A DNA stretch of 64,000 bases from Kiloniellaceae bacterium (GTDB taxonomy: Bacteria > Pseudomonadota > Alphaproteobacteria > Kiloniellales > J153): contig JAJFGN010000007.1 of NCBI GenBank assembly GCA_021776115.1, positions 1 to 64,000 of the forward strand. The letters are read 5' to 3'. A program made the translations under genes and the position numbers. Below, one piece after another: positions 1-8,617 of the stretch. The notes beneath the pieces are model-generated. The model was given only the letters and a program-made list of their open reading frames with translations, was not told where the DNA came from and did no database searches. Within the stretch, counting starts at the first letter, position 1. Each line of letters starts with the position of its first letter.

Positions 1-52
1 CCGAAGCCATAAAAGCTTCCGCGAAGCCAAGCTGCTTACCGCTCATCCCCAT
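1..52 (-). CDS. Possible 5' end of a gene running off the window
   Basis: On the minus strand an ATG at 52 (and a second in-frame ATG at 46) opens a reading frame that stays open to the window edge and would begin MGMSGKQLGFAEAF. A purine-rich AAGGAG and GGAGAA lie just upstream on that strand, as expected for a ribosome binding site. Only 17 codons are visible, so no family can be named and the call rests on the start context alone. Confidence 0.35.
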   Translation of the reverse strand, partial: MGMSGKQLGFAEAFMAS

Positions 53-120
53 TTCTCCAAAATTCTCCTTCACACAGAGAATCACGGCCAACAACTCAAC
101 GCCATCCCTTTTCGCAGAGG

Positions 121-168
121 TCTCCGGCGGGAGAGGGAGGGACCCGCACAGCGGGAGGGTGAGGGGCT
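121..168. repeat. CCCTC/GAGGG-rich palindromic intergenic repeat
   Basis: A G-rich stretch with the pattern GGGAGAGGGAGGG, then CCCGCACAGCGGG (a small inverted repeat), then GAGGGTGAGGGG. It resembles the class of GAGGG/CCCTC palindromic repeats seen again, in another subtype, before cobN and inside cobQ. No gene is seen in the rest of 53-237. Confidence 0.5.
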
Positions 169-237
169 ATTGCGTTACACTAAGCAGAACACGCACTATC
201 GCCTTGGTACAACCGGTCGCACCAAGGACAGCGCCTA

Positions 238-711
238 TCAGGCTCGATCGATTCGGCAGGAAAAGCAGTTGTTGAGCGACGACCGCACATGCACGTAGCG
301 CACGTCGTCGCGTTCGAAAATCTTGGCCGCGACCCCGGCCATGTTTTGCGAGGGCACGATTTGACCGGTTCCGTAAACGATACGATCGTCGGCGCCATAG
401 CCTTTCAAGAGATAGCTTTCGCGCTTAAGAAACATCCGTGGCGTACGACCGCTTTCCGGGTAACGCGCGCACGGCTCGGCGTGTAAAAAGATGGGACCGG
501 TCTCGGCGTAGGGCTGCGCCTCGGGAAAGGGCCGGTAGGCGAGGATCAGATAGGGCTCGCCCTCGGCGACATCCTGCTGGCAGTGCCGGCAGGGCACGCT
601 GCCGCCTTGCGAAATGTGGACTTCGGGTTTCTGTCCGTTGGCGTCGGGGCCGCCCGCCCAATAGGCCTCCGCCTCTGCGCTGGGCATGGAGAAAAAGCAA
701 ACCTCGGTCAT
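238..711 (-). CDS. DUF1203 domain-containing protein
   Basis: A 157-residue protein that matches the DUF1203 family as I know it. Features typical of that family are the CRHCQQDVAEGEPYLILAYRPF segment (two cysteines then GEPYLLLAYRPF-like), the GPIFLHAEPC motif and a C-terminal VHVRSS...CFSCRI stretch. The family is small, soluble and of unknown function; the conserved Cys/His residues suggest a metal or redox role, but that is inference. It stands alone, pointing towards the window start, and is separated from acs by about 320 bases. The ATG at 711 has AGAGAGG just upstream as a plausible Shine-Dalgarno sequence. Confidence 0.8.
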   Translation of the reverse strand: MTEVCFFSMPSAEAEAYWAGGPDANGQKPEVHISQGGSVPCRHCQQDVAEGEPYLILAYRPFPEAQPYAETGPIFLHAEPCARYPESGRTPRMFLKRESYLLKGYGADDRIVYGTGQIVPSQNMAGVAAKIFERDDVRYVHVRSSLNNCFSCRIDRA

Positions 712-861
712 GAAGATACCTCTCTCGGGTCAAGATGAGTGAAGATGACCCACGGCTGAATCCGAATCCATCCGAGTCTTGCGAGGCTAAGGAATGAGTT
801 CAAGCTTGACGCACTGCGGGGCAGGACCGGGCGGGGACGAACCGCTGCGGAGAAAAGAGGA

Positions 862-933
862 TTCACCGCGAAGACACAAAGGAGCCGCAAAGCAGAGTTT
901 TTTATCTTCGCGTCTTCGCGCCTTCGTGGCGAT
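862..933. repeat. Inverted repeat in the gap between acs and the DUF1203 gene
   Basis: ATTCACCGCGAAGACACAAAG is answered by CTTCGCGTCTTCGCGCCTTCG, giving an imperfect long hairpin around a T-run. The same family recurs at 44504-44596 between convergent genes, and partial copies occur near 19700 and 27130. It lies just downstream of acs and could act as a terminator. The remainder of 712-1030 holds no convincing gene. Confidence 0.55.
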
Positions 934-1030
934 CTCTTTCTAGTTGCCCTTGACCGAGCAATCGTCCTCGAAGAGATAGATCGAGAGCGACCAAACTTTG
1001 ACGGTGTAGAATTCGTACCCCGTTTGAGGT

Positions 1031-2971
1031 TTAGCGATTCGCGCGGTTTTCGACCAGATCGGTGACCACACCGGGATCGGCCAAGGTCGAGGTATCGCCC
1101 AGATTGCTGTAATCGTTCTCGGCGATCTTGCGCAGGATGCGGCGCATGATCTTGCCCGAGCGGGTCTTGGGCAGACCCGGCGCCCACTGGATCAGATCCG
1201 GGCTGGCGATCGGGCCGATCTCCTTACGCACCCACTGGACCAGTTCCTTGCGCAAATCTTCCGATGGTTCCTCGCCAAGGTTCAGGGTCACATAGGCGTA
1301 GATGCCCTGGCCCTTGATGTCGTGCGGATAGCCGACGACCGCCGCCTCGGCGACACTGTGATGCGCGACCAAGGCGCTTTCGACCTCGGCGGTCCCCATA
1401 CGGTGGCCCGAGACATTGAGCACGTCGTCGACGCGGCCGGTAATCCAGTAATAGCCGTCGCCGTCGCGCCGGCATCCGTCGCCGGTAAAATACTTGCCGG
1501 CGTAAGTTGAAAAATAGGTCTGCACGAAACGCTCGTGGTCGCCGTAGAGCGTCCGCATTTGGCCCGGCCAAGAGTCGGCGATGCACAGATTGCCTTGGCA
1601 GGCGCCGTCGAGGACCTTGCCGTCACCATCGACGATGACCGGTTTGATCCCGAAGAACGGCCGGGTCGCCGATCCCGGCTTAAGCGGCGTCGCGCCGGGC
1701 AAGGGCGTGATCAAGATACCGCCGGTTTCGGTTTGCCACCAGGTATCGACGATCGGGCACCGCTCGTCGCCGACCACCTTGTGATACCACATCCAGGCCT
1801 CGGGATTGATCGGCTCCCCAACCGTCCCGAGTATGCGCAAGGACAAACGTTCGGTCTTTTTCACCGGATCGTCGCCCTCGCGCATCAAGGCGCGGATCGC
1901 GGTCGGCGCGGTATAGAAAATGTTGACCTTGTGCTTGTCGCAGACTTGCCAGAAGCGCGAGGAATCGGGGTAGTTCGGCACGCCCTCGAACATCAGCGTC
2001 TTGGCCCCGTTGGCGAGCGGCCCATAGACGATGTAGCTGTGCCCCGTGACCCAACCGACGTCGGCGGTGCACCAGTACACCTCGCCGTCGCGGTAGTCGA
2101 AGACATACTGGTGGGTCATCGACGCGTAAACCATGTAGCCGCCGGTGGTATGCAGCACGCCCTTCGGCTTCCCGGTCGAGCCGGAGGTGTAGAGAATGAA
2201 CAACGGATCTTCGGCGCCCATCTCCTCCGCCGGACAGTCGGGCGAGGCGGCGGCGCAAACCTCGTGGTACCAAACGTCGCGGCCGTCCTTCATGTCGATG
2301 GCGCCGCCGGTCCGCTTGACCACGATGACCTTTTCGACGTGATCGATTTTCTCGACCGCCTTGTCGGTATTGGCCTTGAGCGGAATCGCGCGCCCGCCGC
2401 GCACGCCCTCGTCGGCGGTGATCACGAAATTCGAGCGGCAGTCCTCGATCCGCCCCGCCAAAGAGTCGGGCGAGAAGCCGCCGAAGACGACGGAATGCAC
2501 CGCGCCGATGCGCGCGCAGGCCAGCATGGCGTAAGCCGCCTCGGGAATCATCGGCATGTAGATCGTCACCCGATCGCCCTTCTTGACGCCCAAAGCCTTC
2601 ATGGCGTTCGAGAGCCGGCAGACCTCCTCGTGCAGTTGCCCGTAGGTGATGGTCTTGTGATCGGCCGGGTCGTCGCCCTCCCAGATGATGGCGACATCGT
2701 CCTTCTTGGCGGGCAGGTGGCGGTCGATGCAGTTGTAGGCCGCATTGGTCGTGCCGTCCGCGTACCATTTGATGTGGACGTCGCCGGGCCCGAAGGAGAC
2801 ATCCTTGACGCTCGAGAACGGCTTGAACCAATGGATCCGCTTGCCGTGCTCGGCCCAGAAGCCCTCCTGGTCGCTGACCGACTGCTCGTACATCTTGAAA
2901 TACCGGCCTTCGTCGCACCAGGCCTGGGCTGCGGTATCTTTTGGCACAGGAAAGACAAGGTTTTCGGACAT
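1031..2971 (-). CDS. acs: Acetyl-coenzyme A synthetase
   Basis: A 646-residue AMP-forming acetyl-CoA synthetase that activates acetate to acetyl-CoA through acetyl-AMP in the cytoplasm. The length is that of bacterial Acs. Visible family motifs are the P-loop-like [11 protein letters not shown], the WWQTETGG motif, [20 protein letters not shown] and, near the C-terminus, [15 protein letters not shown], whose lysine is the residue acetylated for control in known Acs enzymes. The N-terminal domain contains the [11 protein letters not shown] and [12 protein letters not shown]-type segments. The gene is monocistronic and divergent from the response regulator gene at 3297, with about 325 bases between them that should hold both promoters. 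The ATG at 2971 is preceded by GGGAGTG. Confidence 0.97.
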   Translation of the reverse strand: MSENLVFPVPKDTAAQAWCDEGRYFKMYEQSVSDQEGFWAEHGKRIHWFKPFSSVKDVSFGPGDVHIKWYADGTTNAAYNCIDRHLPAKKDDVAIIWEGDDPADHKTITYGQLHEEVCRLSNAMKALGVKKGDRVTIYMPMIPEAAYAMLACARIGAVHSVVFGGFSPDSLAGRIEDCRSNFVITADEGVRGGRAIPLKANTDKAVEKIDHVEKVIVVKRTGGAIDMKDGRDVWYHEVCAAASPDCPAEEMGAEDPLFILYTSGSTGKPKGVLHTTGGYMVYASMTHQYVFDYRDGEVYWCTADVGWVTGHSYIVYGPLANGAKTLMFEGVPNYPDSSRFWQVCDKHKVNIFYTAPTAIRALMREGDDPVKKTERLSLRILGTVGEPINPEAWMWYHKVVGDERCPIVDTWWQTETGGILITPLPGATPLKPGSATRPFFGIKPVIVDGDGKVLDGACQGNLCIADSWPGQMRTLYGDHERFVQTYFSTYAGKYFTGDGCRRDGDGYYWITGRVDDVLNVSGHRMGTAEVESALVAHHSVAEAAVVGYPHDIKGQGIYAYVTLNLGEEPSEDLRKELVQWVRKEIGPIASPDLIQWAPGLPKTRSGKIMRRILRKIAENDYSNLGDTSTLADPGVVTDLVENRANR

Positions 2972-3121
2972 CTTGGGGCACTCCCTTTCTTAAACCCTTT
3001 GGACACGCGGCGCCGCCCGCCAGGGTGTCACTTCTAAGTCCCGCGATTATTTACGGATTTACCCCCGCCGCACAAGCACAGGCCTGAGCGGTGGATCCCG
3101 GAATATCGGCCGATTACACCC

Positions 3122-3137
3122 TTAATACGTGTATTAA
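3122..3137. promoter_or_regulatory. AT-rich palindrome between acs and the response regulator
   Basis: TTAATAC and GTATTAA form a 7-bp inverted repeat with a 2-base centre in the divergent intergenic region 2972-3296. It is a candidate operator for either flanking gene; nothing in the sequence identifies the protein that would bind it. Confidence 0.35.
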
Positions 3138-3296
3138 TACAGGATTCATACAACCAAGATAATTTTAAGCATCCTGCGCCGCGGCAGCTCTAAGAAGCGG
3201 CCAGCAGCGCCTGTTCGGGGTCGGCCAAGCTGACTTCGGGAAATTTGCAAGAGGCCCAATGGATAAGACCGGCGGCCGCTTGGAGTCCGGGATTTC

Positions 3297-3806
3297 ATGG
3301 CAAGTATCTCTCTGGAAGCGCTTAGCATTCTTGTTGTCGACGACAACAAGCACATGCACATGGTGGTCAAGGCGATTCTCAACTCCATGCGGATCAAGAA
3401 TATACGCTTCAGCGACAACGCGGCGGACGCCTTCATGGAATTGCGGAACTGGCATCCCGACATCGTCATCACAGACTGGGCGATGGAACCGCTGGACGGT
3501 CTCGATTTCGTTCGTTTGGTACGCAAGGGCGCCGACAGCCCCAACCCCTACGTCCCCATCATTTTGCTGACCGGTCACACGGAAATGCACCGGGTTCTGG
3601 AGGCGCGCGATTCCGGCGTCAACGAGGTCTTGGCCAAACCGATCTCCATCAAGTCGCTCTATTCACGCATGCTCTCCATCATCGAACAACCGCGGCCCTT
3701 CGTGAAATCGAAAAGCTATTTTGGACCCTGCCGGCGCCGCAGCGACGATCCTACTTACAAGGGCCCGGAACGGCGCGCGGACGCATTGCTGGACAGCTTC
3801 GGATAA
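3297..3806 (+). CDS. Stand-alone CheY-like response regulator
   Basis: A 169-residue single-domain receiver protein. The acidic pair is Asp15-Asp16 (ILVVDDNKHM), the phosphoacceptor is Asp60 in DIVITDW, the switch threonine is Thr92 in PIILLTGHT, and the conserved lysine is Lys114 in VLAKPIS. There is no output domain; instead a basic tail of about 35 residues carries FVKSKSYFGPCRRR and GPERR motifs, which I recognise from many alphaproteobacterial single-domain regulators. An Hpt-type gene follows about 60 bases later on the same strand, so the two probably exchange phosphate. No histidine kinase is nearby. Confidence 0.88.
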   Translation: MASISLEALSILVVDDNKHMHMVVKAILNSMRIKNIRFSDNAADAFMELRNWHPDIVITDWAMEPLDGLDFVRLVRKGADSPNPYVPIILLTGHTEMHRVLEARDSGVNEVLAKPISIKSLYSRMLSIIEQPRPFVKSKSYFGPCRRRSDDPTYKGPERRADALLDSFG

Positions 3807-3869
3807 CAAGACCGGTTATGGCACCGGGCCAAGCGGACATGCGGGTTGTTTTTGAAAGGGCGACCGAAA

Positions 3870-4355
3870 GTGAGCGATAAGAACACACAAATTATCAAGG
3901 TACCCAACCTGCTGCGCGCCAAGGTCGGCAATAGACCGGGCCCGGACCTGGATCAAATAGTCGAACAGGCCGAAGCCGCGATCGAAGATATGCAGGATCA
4001 GTACGAGGGCTGGATCCGTGACTACCTTGAAACGATCAACACGGCCCTGAGCGAGGCCCAGGCCAGCGTCCCGCCAAACCTGGACGCGATCGCGCGGATC
4101 CGAAAGACCAGCCACGAGATGAAGGGACAAGGCCTGACATTCGGCTATCCCTTGCTGACCCAAGTGGGGCATATGCTGCACGGGTTTATTGAGCGCGACG
4201 AAGCCAACGCCGCGCGCAACCTGGACCTGATCGCCGCCCACGTCGATTTCATGAATCTTGTGGTTCAAAAAGAAATTCATGGCGACGGCGGACCGGAAGA
4301 GGAACAGCTCCTCGGCGCCCTCGAGGAAGCCGCGAGAAAACTCTCGAAGAAATAA
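3870..4355 (+). CDS. Histidine phosphotransfer (Hpt)-type protein
   Basis: About 161 residues, mostly helical and acidic. The segment RKTSHEMKGQGLTFGYPLL fits the Hpt signature H-x-x-K-G-x-x-x-x-x-G, with the histidine as the likely phosphorylated residue. The N-terminus has an IIKVPNLLRAKVG motif found in related alphaproteobacterial proteins. It follows the CheY-like gene closely and is probably its partner. I chose the GTG at 3870 because AAAGGG lies about nine bases upstream; the frame is open further upstream to a TTG at 3846. The cognate kinase and the output are unknown. Confidence 0.72.
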   Translation: MSDKNTQIIKVPNLLRAKVGNRPGPDLDQIVEQAEAAIEDMQDQYEGWIRDYLETINTALSEAQASVPPNLDAIARIRKTSHEMKGQGLTFGYPLLTQVGHMLHGFIERDEANAARNLDLIAAHVDFMNLVVQKEIHGDGGPEEEQLLGALEEAARKLSKK

Positions 4356-4366
4356 CACGCTGCCGT

Positions 4367-4699
4367 TCAAGCGCGTGCCCTTATCCTTCCCGACCCATCG
4401 ATGAGAAGCGGCACCGGCGTCAAGCGGTCTCCCTCGCAGGGGCCGGAGACGCAAGCGCCGTCGGTAATCTCGAACAGAGCGCCGTGAGTGGCGCAAAGAA
4501 TCTGGCCGGTGTCGTCGCTGATAAATTTGTCGGGCGTCCAATCCAGCGGCGACCCCTGGTGTGGGCAAGAGTTGACGTAGCCATAAACCGCATCGCCTTC
4601 ACGGACCACGAAGATGTCGCGCCCATCGGCCAGGGCGAAGCCCTTGGCCTCACCGTCTTCTATATCGGAAACAAGGCAAAGCACGTCCTGACCGCTCAT
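4367..4699 (-). CDS. Rieske-type [2Fe-2S] ferredoxin-like protein
   Basis: A 110-residue protein consisting of one Rieske domain. The two cluster-binding motifs are CPHQGSPLDW (C-x-H) and CATHGALFEI (C-x-x-H), spaced as in small soluble Rieske ferredoxins and the ferredoxin subunits of nitrite reductase or dioxygenases. There is no membrane anchor. The start ATG overlaps the stop of the EVE gene (ATGA), so the two are probably translated together. Its electron partner is not visible. Confidence 0.88.
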   Translation of the reverse strand: MSGQDVLCLVSDIEDGEAKGFALADGRDIFVVREGDAVYGYVNSCPHQGSPLDWTPDKFISDDTGQILCATHGALFEITDGACVSGPCEGDRLTPVPLLIDGSGRIRARA

Positions 4700-5109
4700 G
4701 CTTCGGTCTGGCCCATCGCGCAAATCCGTCGCCATTCGGCGGCGCCAATGGGCGTGACCGAAAGGCGCGACTGGCGAACCAGGGCAAGTTCGCTCAACTC
4801 CGGTGTTTCCTTTATCTGGGCCAGGGTCACCGGCGCAGTGAAGGGCTTGACCGGCTTGACGTCGACCATGCCGAAACGTCCGCTTTTGTCGGTGTGGTCG
4901 GGGTAGTACTCCTTGACCACTTCGACAATGCCGACGACGCACTTTTCCTTGACCGAGTGATAGAAGAAGGCCAGGTCGCCCAGCTTCATCGCCTTCATGT
5001 TGTTCGACGCCTGATAGTTGCGTACGCCGTCCCAATGCGTACGGCCGTCGGCAACCAAATCGTCCCAGGAAAAGGAGCCGGGCTCCGACTTCATCAACCA
5101 GTAAGCCAT
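4696..5109 (-). CDS. EVE domain-containing protein
   Basis: A 137-residue EVE-domain protein of the PUA-like superfamily, similar to thymocyte nuclear protein 1. Typical features are the N-terminal WLMKSEP motif, W-DGVRNYQASNNM, GDLAFFYHS and the central GIVEVVKEYYPD segment. Members of the family are thought to bind modified bases in DNA or RNA; which one here is not known. It forms a two-gene unit with the Rieske gene (4-base overlap) and is divergent from the MFS gene. Confidence 0.9.
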   Translation of the reverse strand: MAYWLMKSEPGSFSWDDLVADGRTHWDGVRNYQASNNMKAMKLGDLAFFYHSVKEKCVVGIVEVVKEYYPDHTDKSGRFGMVDVKPVKPFTAPVTLAQIKETPELSELALVRQSRLSVTPIGAAEWRRICAMGQTEA

Positions 5110-5131
5110 GCTTCGTCCTTTGCTCGCGCGA

Positions 5132-6454
5132 ATGTTACAAACCTATGAGTGCAACGACTCCGGCGACAGTGTTAGCTCGAATCCCCAAGGGAGAAAACCG
5201 CCGGATGTCCCCTCGACAAGGCCGCACCGCTTGATAATCGGATCGAAGTGGACCTCGCTGACGATTCTATGTCTGTGCGAGGTGGCGGTCATGGCGCTGT
5301 GGTTTTCCGCCTCCGCGATCATTCCTTCCCTGAGCGCCGAATACCGTCTCGACGGCTTCACCCAGTCCCTTTTCACCAGTAGCGTTCAAGCCGGCTTCGT
5401 TGCCGGCAGCCTGACCAGCGCCATTCTCAGCCTCGCCGACCGGATCGATCCGCGGCGTTTCTTTATGGCCAGCGCCCTAATTGCCGCGGCCGCCAACGCC
5501 GCCCTTCTCCTGGTCGAGCCGACATCGCTGTGGGTCGTGCCGCTGCGCTTCGCGACCGGCGTGTGTATGGCCGGGGTTTACCCGGTCGGCATGAAGATCG
5601 CCGCGACCTGGGCCCGGGCCGGCGCCAAGAGCGATATGGGGTTATTGGTCGGCCTTCTTGTGGGCGCCTTGACCTTGGGGACCGCGCTGCCGCACCTTTT
5701 CAGCGCCCTCAGCGGTATCGATTGGCGCCTGACGCTGGTTCTCGCGTCGTTCTCGGCACTGGCCGGTGGGCTGGGCATCATGGCCGCGCATCTAGGTCCC
5801 AACATCCAGGCCGCGCCGCGCTTCGATCCCACGCACGCGCTCTCGGCTTGGCGCATCAAGCCGCTGCGCCTCGCGAACCTCGGCTACCTCGGCCACATGT
5901 GGGAACTCTATGCCATGTGGGCCTGGGTTGGGGTTTTCCTGCACGCCAGCTTTGCGCAGACCCTGGCCCCAGAGACCGCCGGTCTCGCGGCGAAGCTCGC
6001 GACTTTCGCCACGGTCGGCGTCGGGGCGGTCGGGTGTCTGGCCGGCGGCGTTTTCGCGGACCGACTTGGGCGCACGACTCTCACGATTTTGGCCATGGCG
6101 ATCTCAGGTACTTGCGCGGCCACGGTCGGTTTCTTGTTCGGGGGCCCGCCCTGGCTGCTGACCGCGGTCTGCCTAATCTGGGGTCTCAGCGTGGTCGCCG
6201 ATTCGGCGCAGTTCTCGGCCTCCGTCGCCGAGTTGTCCGACCGCTCTCTGGTCGGCACCATGTTGACGGTTCAAACCGCCATGGGCTTCACCCTGACCCT
6301 GATCACGATTCACTTGATGCCGCTGTGGGTCGATGCCCTGGGCTGGCGCTGGGCCTTCACGCCCCTGGCCATCGGCCCGTTCCTGGGGGTGTGGGCCATG
6401 GCCCGGCTGCGCGCGCACCCGGAAGCGAAGAGGCTGGCGGGAGGCCGGCGTTAG
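5132..6454 (+). CDS. Major facilitator superfamily transporter
   Basis: About 440 residues with roughly twelve hydrophobic segments, beginning with SLTILCLCEVAVMALWFSAS. The loop between helices 2 and 3 (LADRIDPRRFFMAS) and GVFADRLGRTTLTIL between helices 8 and 9 match the MFS loop motif. The substrate cannot be told. The frame is open back to 5108, but that ATG overlaps the start codon of the divergent EVE gene, so I chose the ATG at 5132; a TTG further in is also possible because the first helix begins about 40 residues later. The stop overlaps the stop of the convergent lipoprotein gene by four bases. Confidence 0.8.
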   Translation: MLQTYECNDSGDSVSSNPQGRKPPDVPSTRPHRLIIGSKWTSLTILCLCEVAVMALWFSASAIIPSLSAEYRLDGFTQSLFTSSVQAGFVAGSLTSAILSLADRIDPRRFFMASALIAAAANAALLLVEPTSLWVVPLRFATGVCMAGVYPVGMKIAATWARAGAKSDMGLLVGLLVGALTLGTALPHLFSALSGIDWRLTLVLASFSALAGGLGIMAAHLGPNIQAAPRFDPTHALSAWRIKPLRLANLGYLGHMWELYAMWAWVGVFLHASFAQTLAPETAGLAAKLATFATVGVGAVGCLAGGVFADRLGRTTLTILAMAISGTCAATVGFLFGGPPWLLTAVCLIWGLSVVADSAQFSASVAELSDRSLVGTMLTVQTAMGFTLTLITIHLMPLWVDALGWRWAFTPLAIGPFLGVWAMARLRAHPEAKRLAGGRR

Positions 6455-7401
6455 CTGGCGGGGACCGCCGCGGGATCGGTCGAGAATAGACCGACGAGAG
6501 CCGGCTCCGCCTTGCCGTCGGCGCCCGCGGCCGGTGTATGTATGGCCTTAACCCAAAACGCCTCGCGCGCGCCCAACGCGAACTTCCCCGGGATCATGGC
6601 CACGACCCAGCCCTCCCTGAAGGCGACATACCGGGTCGCGCCAGTGTAGCTCTTGAGTCCGTCGCGCACGTCGCCGATACCGACCTGAAGTTTATCGCCG
6701 TTCGGCAAGCGGTCTTCGAACAATACGACGATAACCCGGTCGGCGGCCCCCGGTGCCGGGGCCGTGGTGGGCGGAAGCTGGAGGGGCGTGGCCGAGGCCC
6801 TGACCGTGCGATAGAAATCGCCATAGGTCTTGGCCTTGGACAGGCCCGCTTGCAGCGCGGCCGCCGGAACCACATACATGACGGCCTTGGCGCCGCGCGG
6901 ATAGGCGGGCGCTAGTTTGGCCGAGGCAATCGACACGGGGCTTTCGCCAGCTATGCGATAGGCAATCTCGAACCCAACCGCGGCGTGGCGGTTATACCCG
7001 TCCGCGAAGTGCAAGTAGCCAGCGATCTCGCGTTCTCTAGGGCGATCCTCGTCAATCTCCAACTCGAGCAGCTCGATCTCCGTAACCGCGAAACCCTTAT
7101 AGTCGAAATTCGCCTCGGGACTGATCTTTTCACTCCCACCGACGCTCAGGGTTTTTTTCACCTGGGCCACGGATTGACCGCGCAGGCGCATGACCGCGGC
7201 GGCGAGTGCCGCTTCGGCATGCACGGGCAGTTCGTCGGCATCGAGCGGGTAGCGCGTGGCAACGTCGCGGAAGGGGTTGGCCTTCGACAAGCTGTCGGTC
7301 AGCTTGTTCAAGCCAAGGTCGTCGGTGACGCAGCCGGACAAGCCAAAAGCCACCGCTGCAAGGATCGCACCGCGGAGTAGATCGCGCGCTGAGGTGTTCA
7401 T
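6451..7401 (-). CDS. Putative lipoprotein of unknown function
   Basis: A 316-residue protein with a lipoprotein signal peptide: MNTSARDLLRG, a hydrophobic stretch, then the lipobox LSGC at about residues 20-23. The frame is open upstream, but the ATG at 7401 places the signal correctly. The mature part contains no family I recognise; it is a mixed alpha/beta sequence with a proline/alanine linker near residue 220 (PPTTAPAPG). The gene follows another exported protein gene by about 56 bases, so the two may be cotranscribed. Localisation to the inner or outer membrane is inferred from the lipobox only. Confidence 0.7.
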   Translation of the reverse strand: MNTSARDLLRGAILAAVAFGLSGCVTDDLGLNKLTDSLSKANPFRDVATRYPLDADELPVHAEAALAAAVMRLRGQSVAQVKKTLSVGGSEKISPEANFDYKGFAVTEIELLELEIDEDRPREREIAGYLHFADGYNRHAAVGFEIAYRIAGESPVSIASAKLAPAYPRGAKAVMYVVPAAALQAGLSKAKTYGDFYRTVRASATPLQLPPTTAPAPGAADRVIVVLFEDRLPNGDKLQVGIGDVRDGLKSYTGATRYVAFREGWVVAMIPGKFALGAREAFWVKAIHTPAAGADGKAEPALVGLFSTDPAAVPAS

Positions 7402-7457
7402 CTTCCGGCTCCAGGCATTGCGGTGAAGGAGAATCGACAAGAAAACCAAGGGGCCGC

Positions 7458-8195
7458 CTAGTACCCGGCGGCGACGCAGGCGCCGCCGCAATAAAGGTAT
7501 GTCTCCTTCCATTCGGAGGCATCTCTGGCCGCCGCGGCGGTGGCGCCGCGTCCGAATTGCGCCTGGATCTTTTCGTAGCCTTCATCGCCGAGCCATTCGC
7601 GCGCGGCATCGCGCGCACCGCCCTGCTTCATCCACTCAATCCACGCGCGCGCATCCTCAACGGACACGCCAAAAAAAACGGCGACCCCTTCTTCGGGTGT
7701 CAATTTTTCAAGGTTTTGGCGCATGCGCTCTTCGGTAGAGAGGGCTTCGGTCACCTCCTCGTTCACCCAGTGCGAAGGAGAATATCCGTACCCGCCCGCT
7801 GCCGTTCCACCACTGTCCTTCGCCTCGGTATCGTTGAATGAAGGAAAGCGGTACCTGATCCGGGCCCCCAACGAAAAGTCGGCCGAGTATTTCGTATAGA
7901 GCCCTCTGAGTTCGACCGGCGCCGGGGGCTTGTCGTCATCCTCATTTGCCCGGGCGCTCAAGGAAAGTCCGAAGCTGTATTTAGAGGCGATCGGATCGAT
8001 AATCGATCCCGTAAATCCAAGGGGCGGGTTGGCGGCTTCGTCCGCATCCCCGGCGTTTGGATCGTAGCGGATTTCGGGAAGCTTGAGGCGTGGACCCGCG
8101 CCGCCGCCATCGGCAGCCGCAAACGGCAGACTGGTGAATTGGGCCAAGGCCAGTACCGTCACCAGAACGGTCCAGCCACCACTGCTGCGCGCCAC
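7458..8195 (-). CDS. Hypothetical exported protein
   Basis: A 245-residue protein with a cleavable-looking signal peptide (MARSSGGWTVLVTVLAL...FAAA). The mature part has a GLSLSAR...FSLGARIRYRF section with alternating hydrophobic residues that could be beta-strands, followed by a helical acidic section (EEVTEALSTEERMRQNLEKL) and a short C-terminal YLYCGGACVAAGY tail with two cysteines. I do not recognise a family. It probably lies in one transcript with the downstream lipoprotein. Confidence 0.6.
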   Translation of the reverse strand: MARSSGGWTVLVTVLALAQFTSLPFAAADGGGAGPRLKLPEIRYDPNAGDADEAANPPLGFTGSIIDPIASKYSFGLSLSARANEDDDKPPAPVELRGLYTKYSADFSLGARIRYRFPSFNDTEAKDSGGTAAGGYGYSPSHWVNEEVTEALSTEERMRQNLEKLTPEEGVAVFFGVSVEDARAWIEWMKQGGARDAAREWLGDEGYEKIQAQFGRGATAAAARDASEWKETYLYCGGACVAAGY

Positions 8196-8278
8196 GGACT
8201 CGATTTCCTCAACTGTCGGTGCGAAAAATTTTGCGGCAACACTGATTCACAATGGTTAACAATAGGTTTACACTGAGC

Positions 8279-8563
8279 TTAGGCCGCCGGGATCACCTTG
8301 CGCCAGGGGCAGATGTTGACCGTCTTGAACAATCCGGCCTTGTTGTAGGGATCGTCGCTCGCGAATTTTTGCGCGGCTTCCAGGTTCCCGAAATCCATGA
8401 TCAGCAAGCTGCCGACCGGGCTCTGCCCGTCGTCGCTGAGCAGCGGCCCGGCCACCAGGATGTTGGCCTCGTGTGCTTTCAAGTGCTCGATATGAGCCGG
8501 ACGATTGTCGGTCCTGACGGCGCCATGGTCGGGCTTGTCCAAACAAACGATCGCGAAATGCAT
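8279..8563 (-). CDS. YciI family protein
   Basis: A 94-residue ferredoxin-like-fold protein of the YciI family. The conserved HIEHLK histidine, the ILVAGPLLSDDG segment with its aspartates, and the C-terminal ASDDPYNKAGLF and WRKV motifs are all present. Family members are small cytoplasmic proteins of mostly unknown role; some fused versions have chloride-dependent dehalogenase or peroxidase-like activity. It lies immediately downstream of gpsA on the same strand. Confidence 0.9.
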   Translation of the reverse strand: MHFAIVCLDKPDHGAVRTDNRPAHIEHLKAHEANILVAGPLLSDDGQSPVGSLLIMDFGNLEAAQKFASDDPYNKAGLFKTVNICPWRKVIPAA

Positions 8564-8617
8564 AAGCAGTCTCCTTGTCTGTAAATGAGTATCCGTCAGC
8601 GCCTTGCTTGGGCGGCC

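Noticed and set aside
940-1030. Short minus-strand tail reading GYEFYTVKVWSLSIYLFEDD before a stop
   Set aside because: It looks protein-like and may be the end of a lost gene, but there is no start or longer homologous frame; it merges into acs, so it is not listed as a pseudogene.
1535-3037. A 500-residue open frame antisense to acs
   Set aside because: It mirrors acs codons in a GC-rich genome, has no family features, and acs is beyond doubt on the other strand.
5108-5132. ATG at 5108 as the MFS start
   Set aside because: It overlaps the start codon of the divergent EVE gene and leaves no room for its ribosome site; a start further in is more likely.
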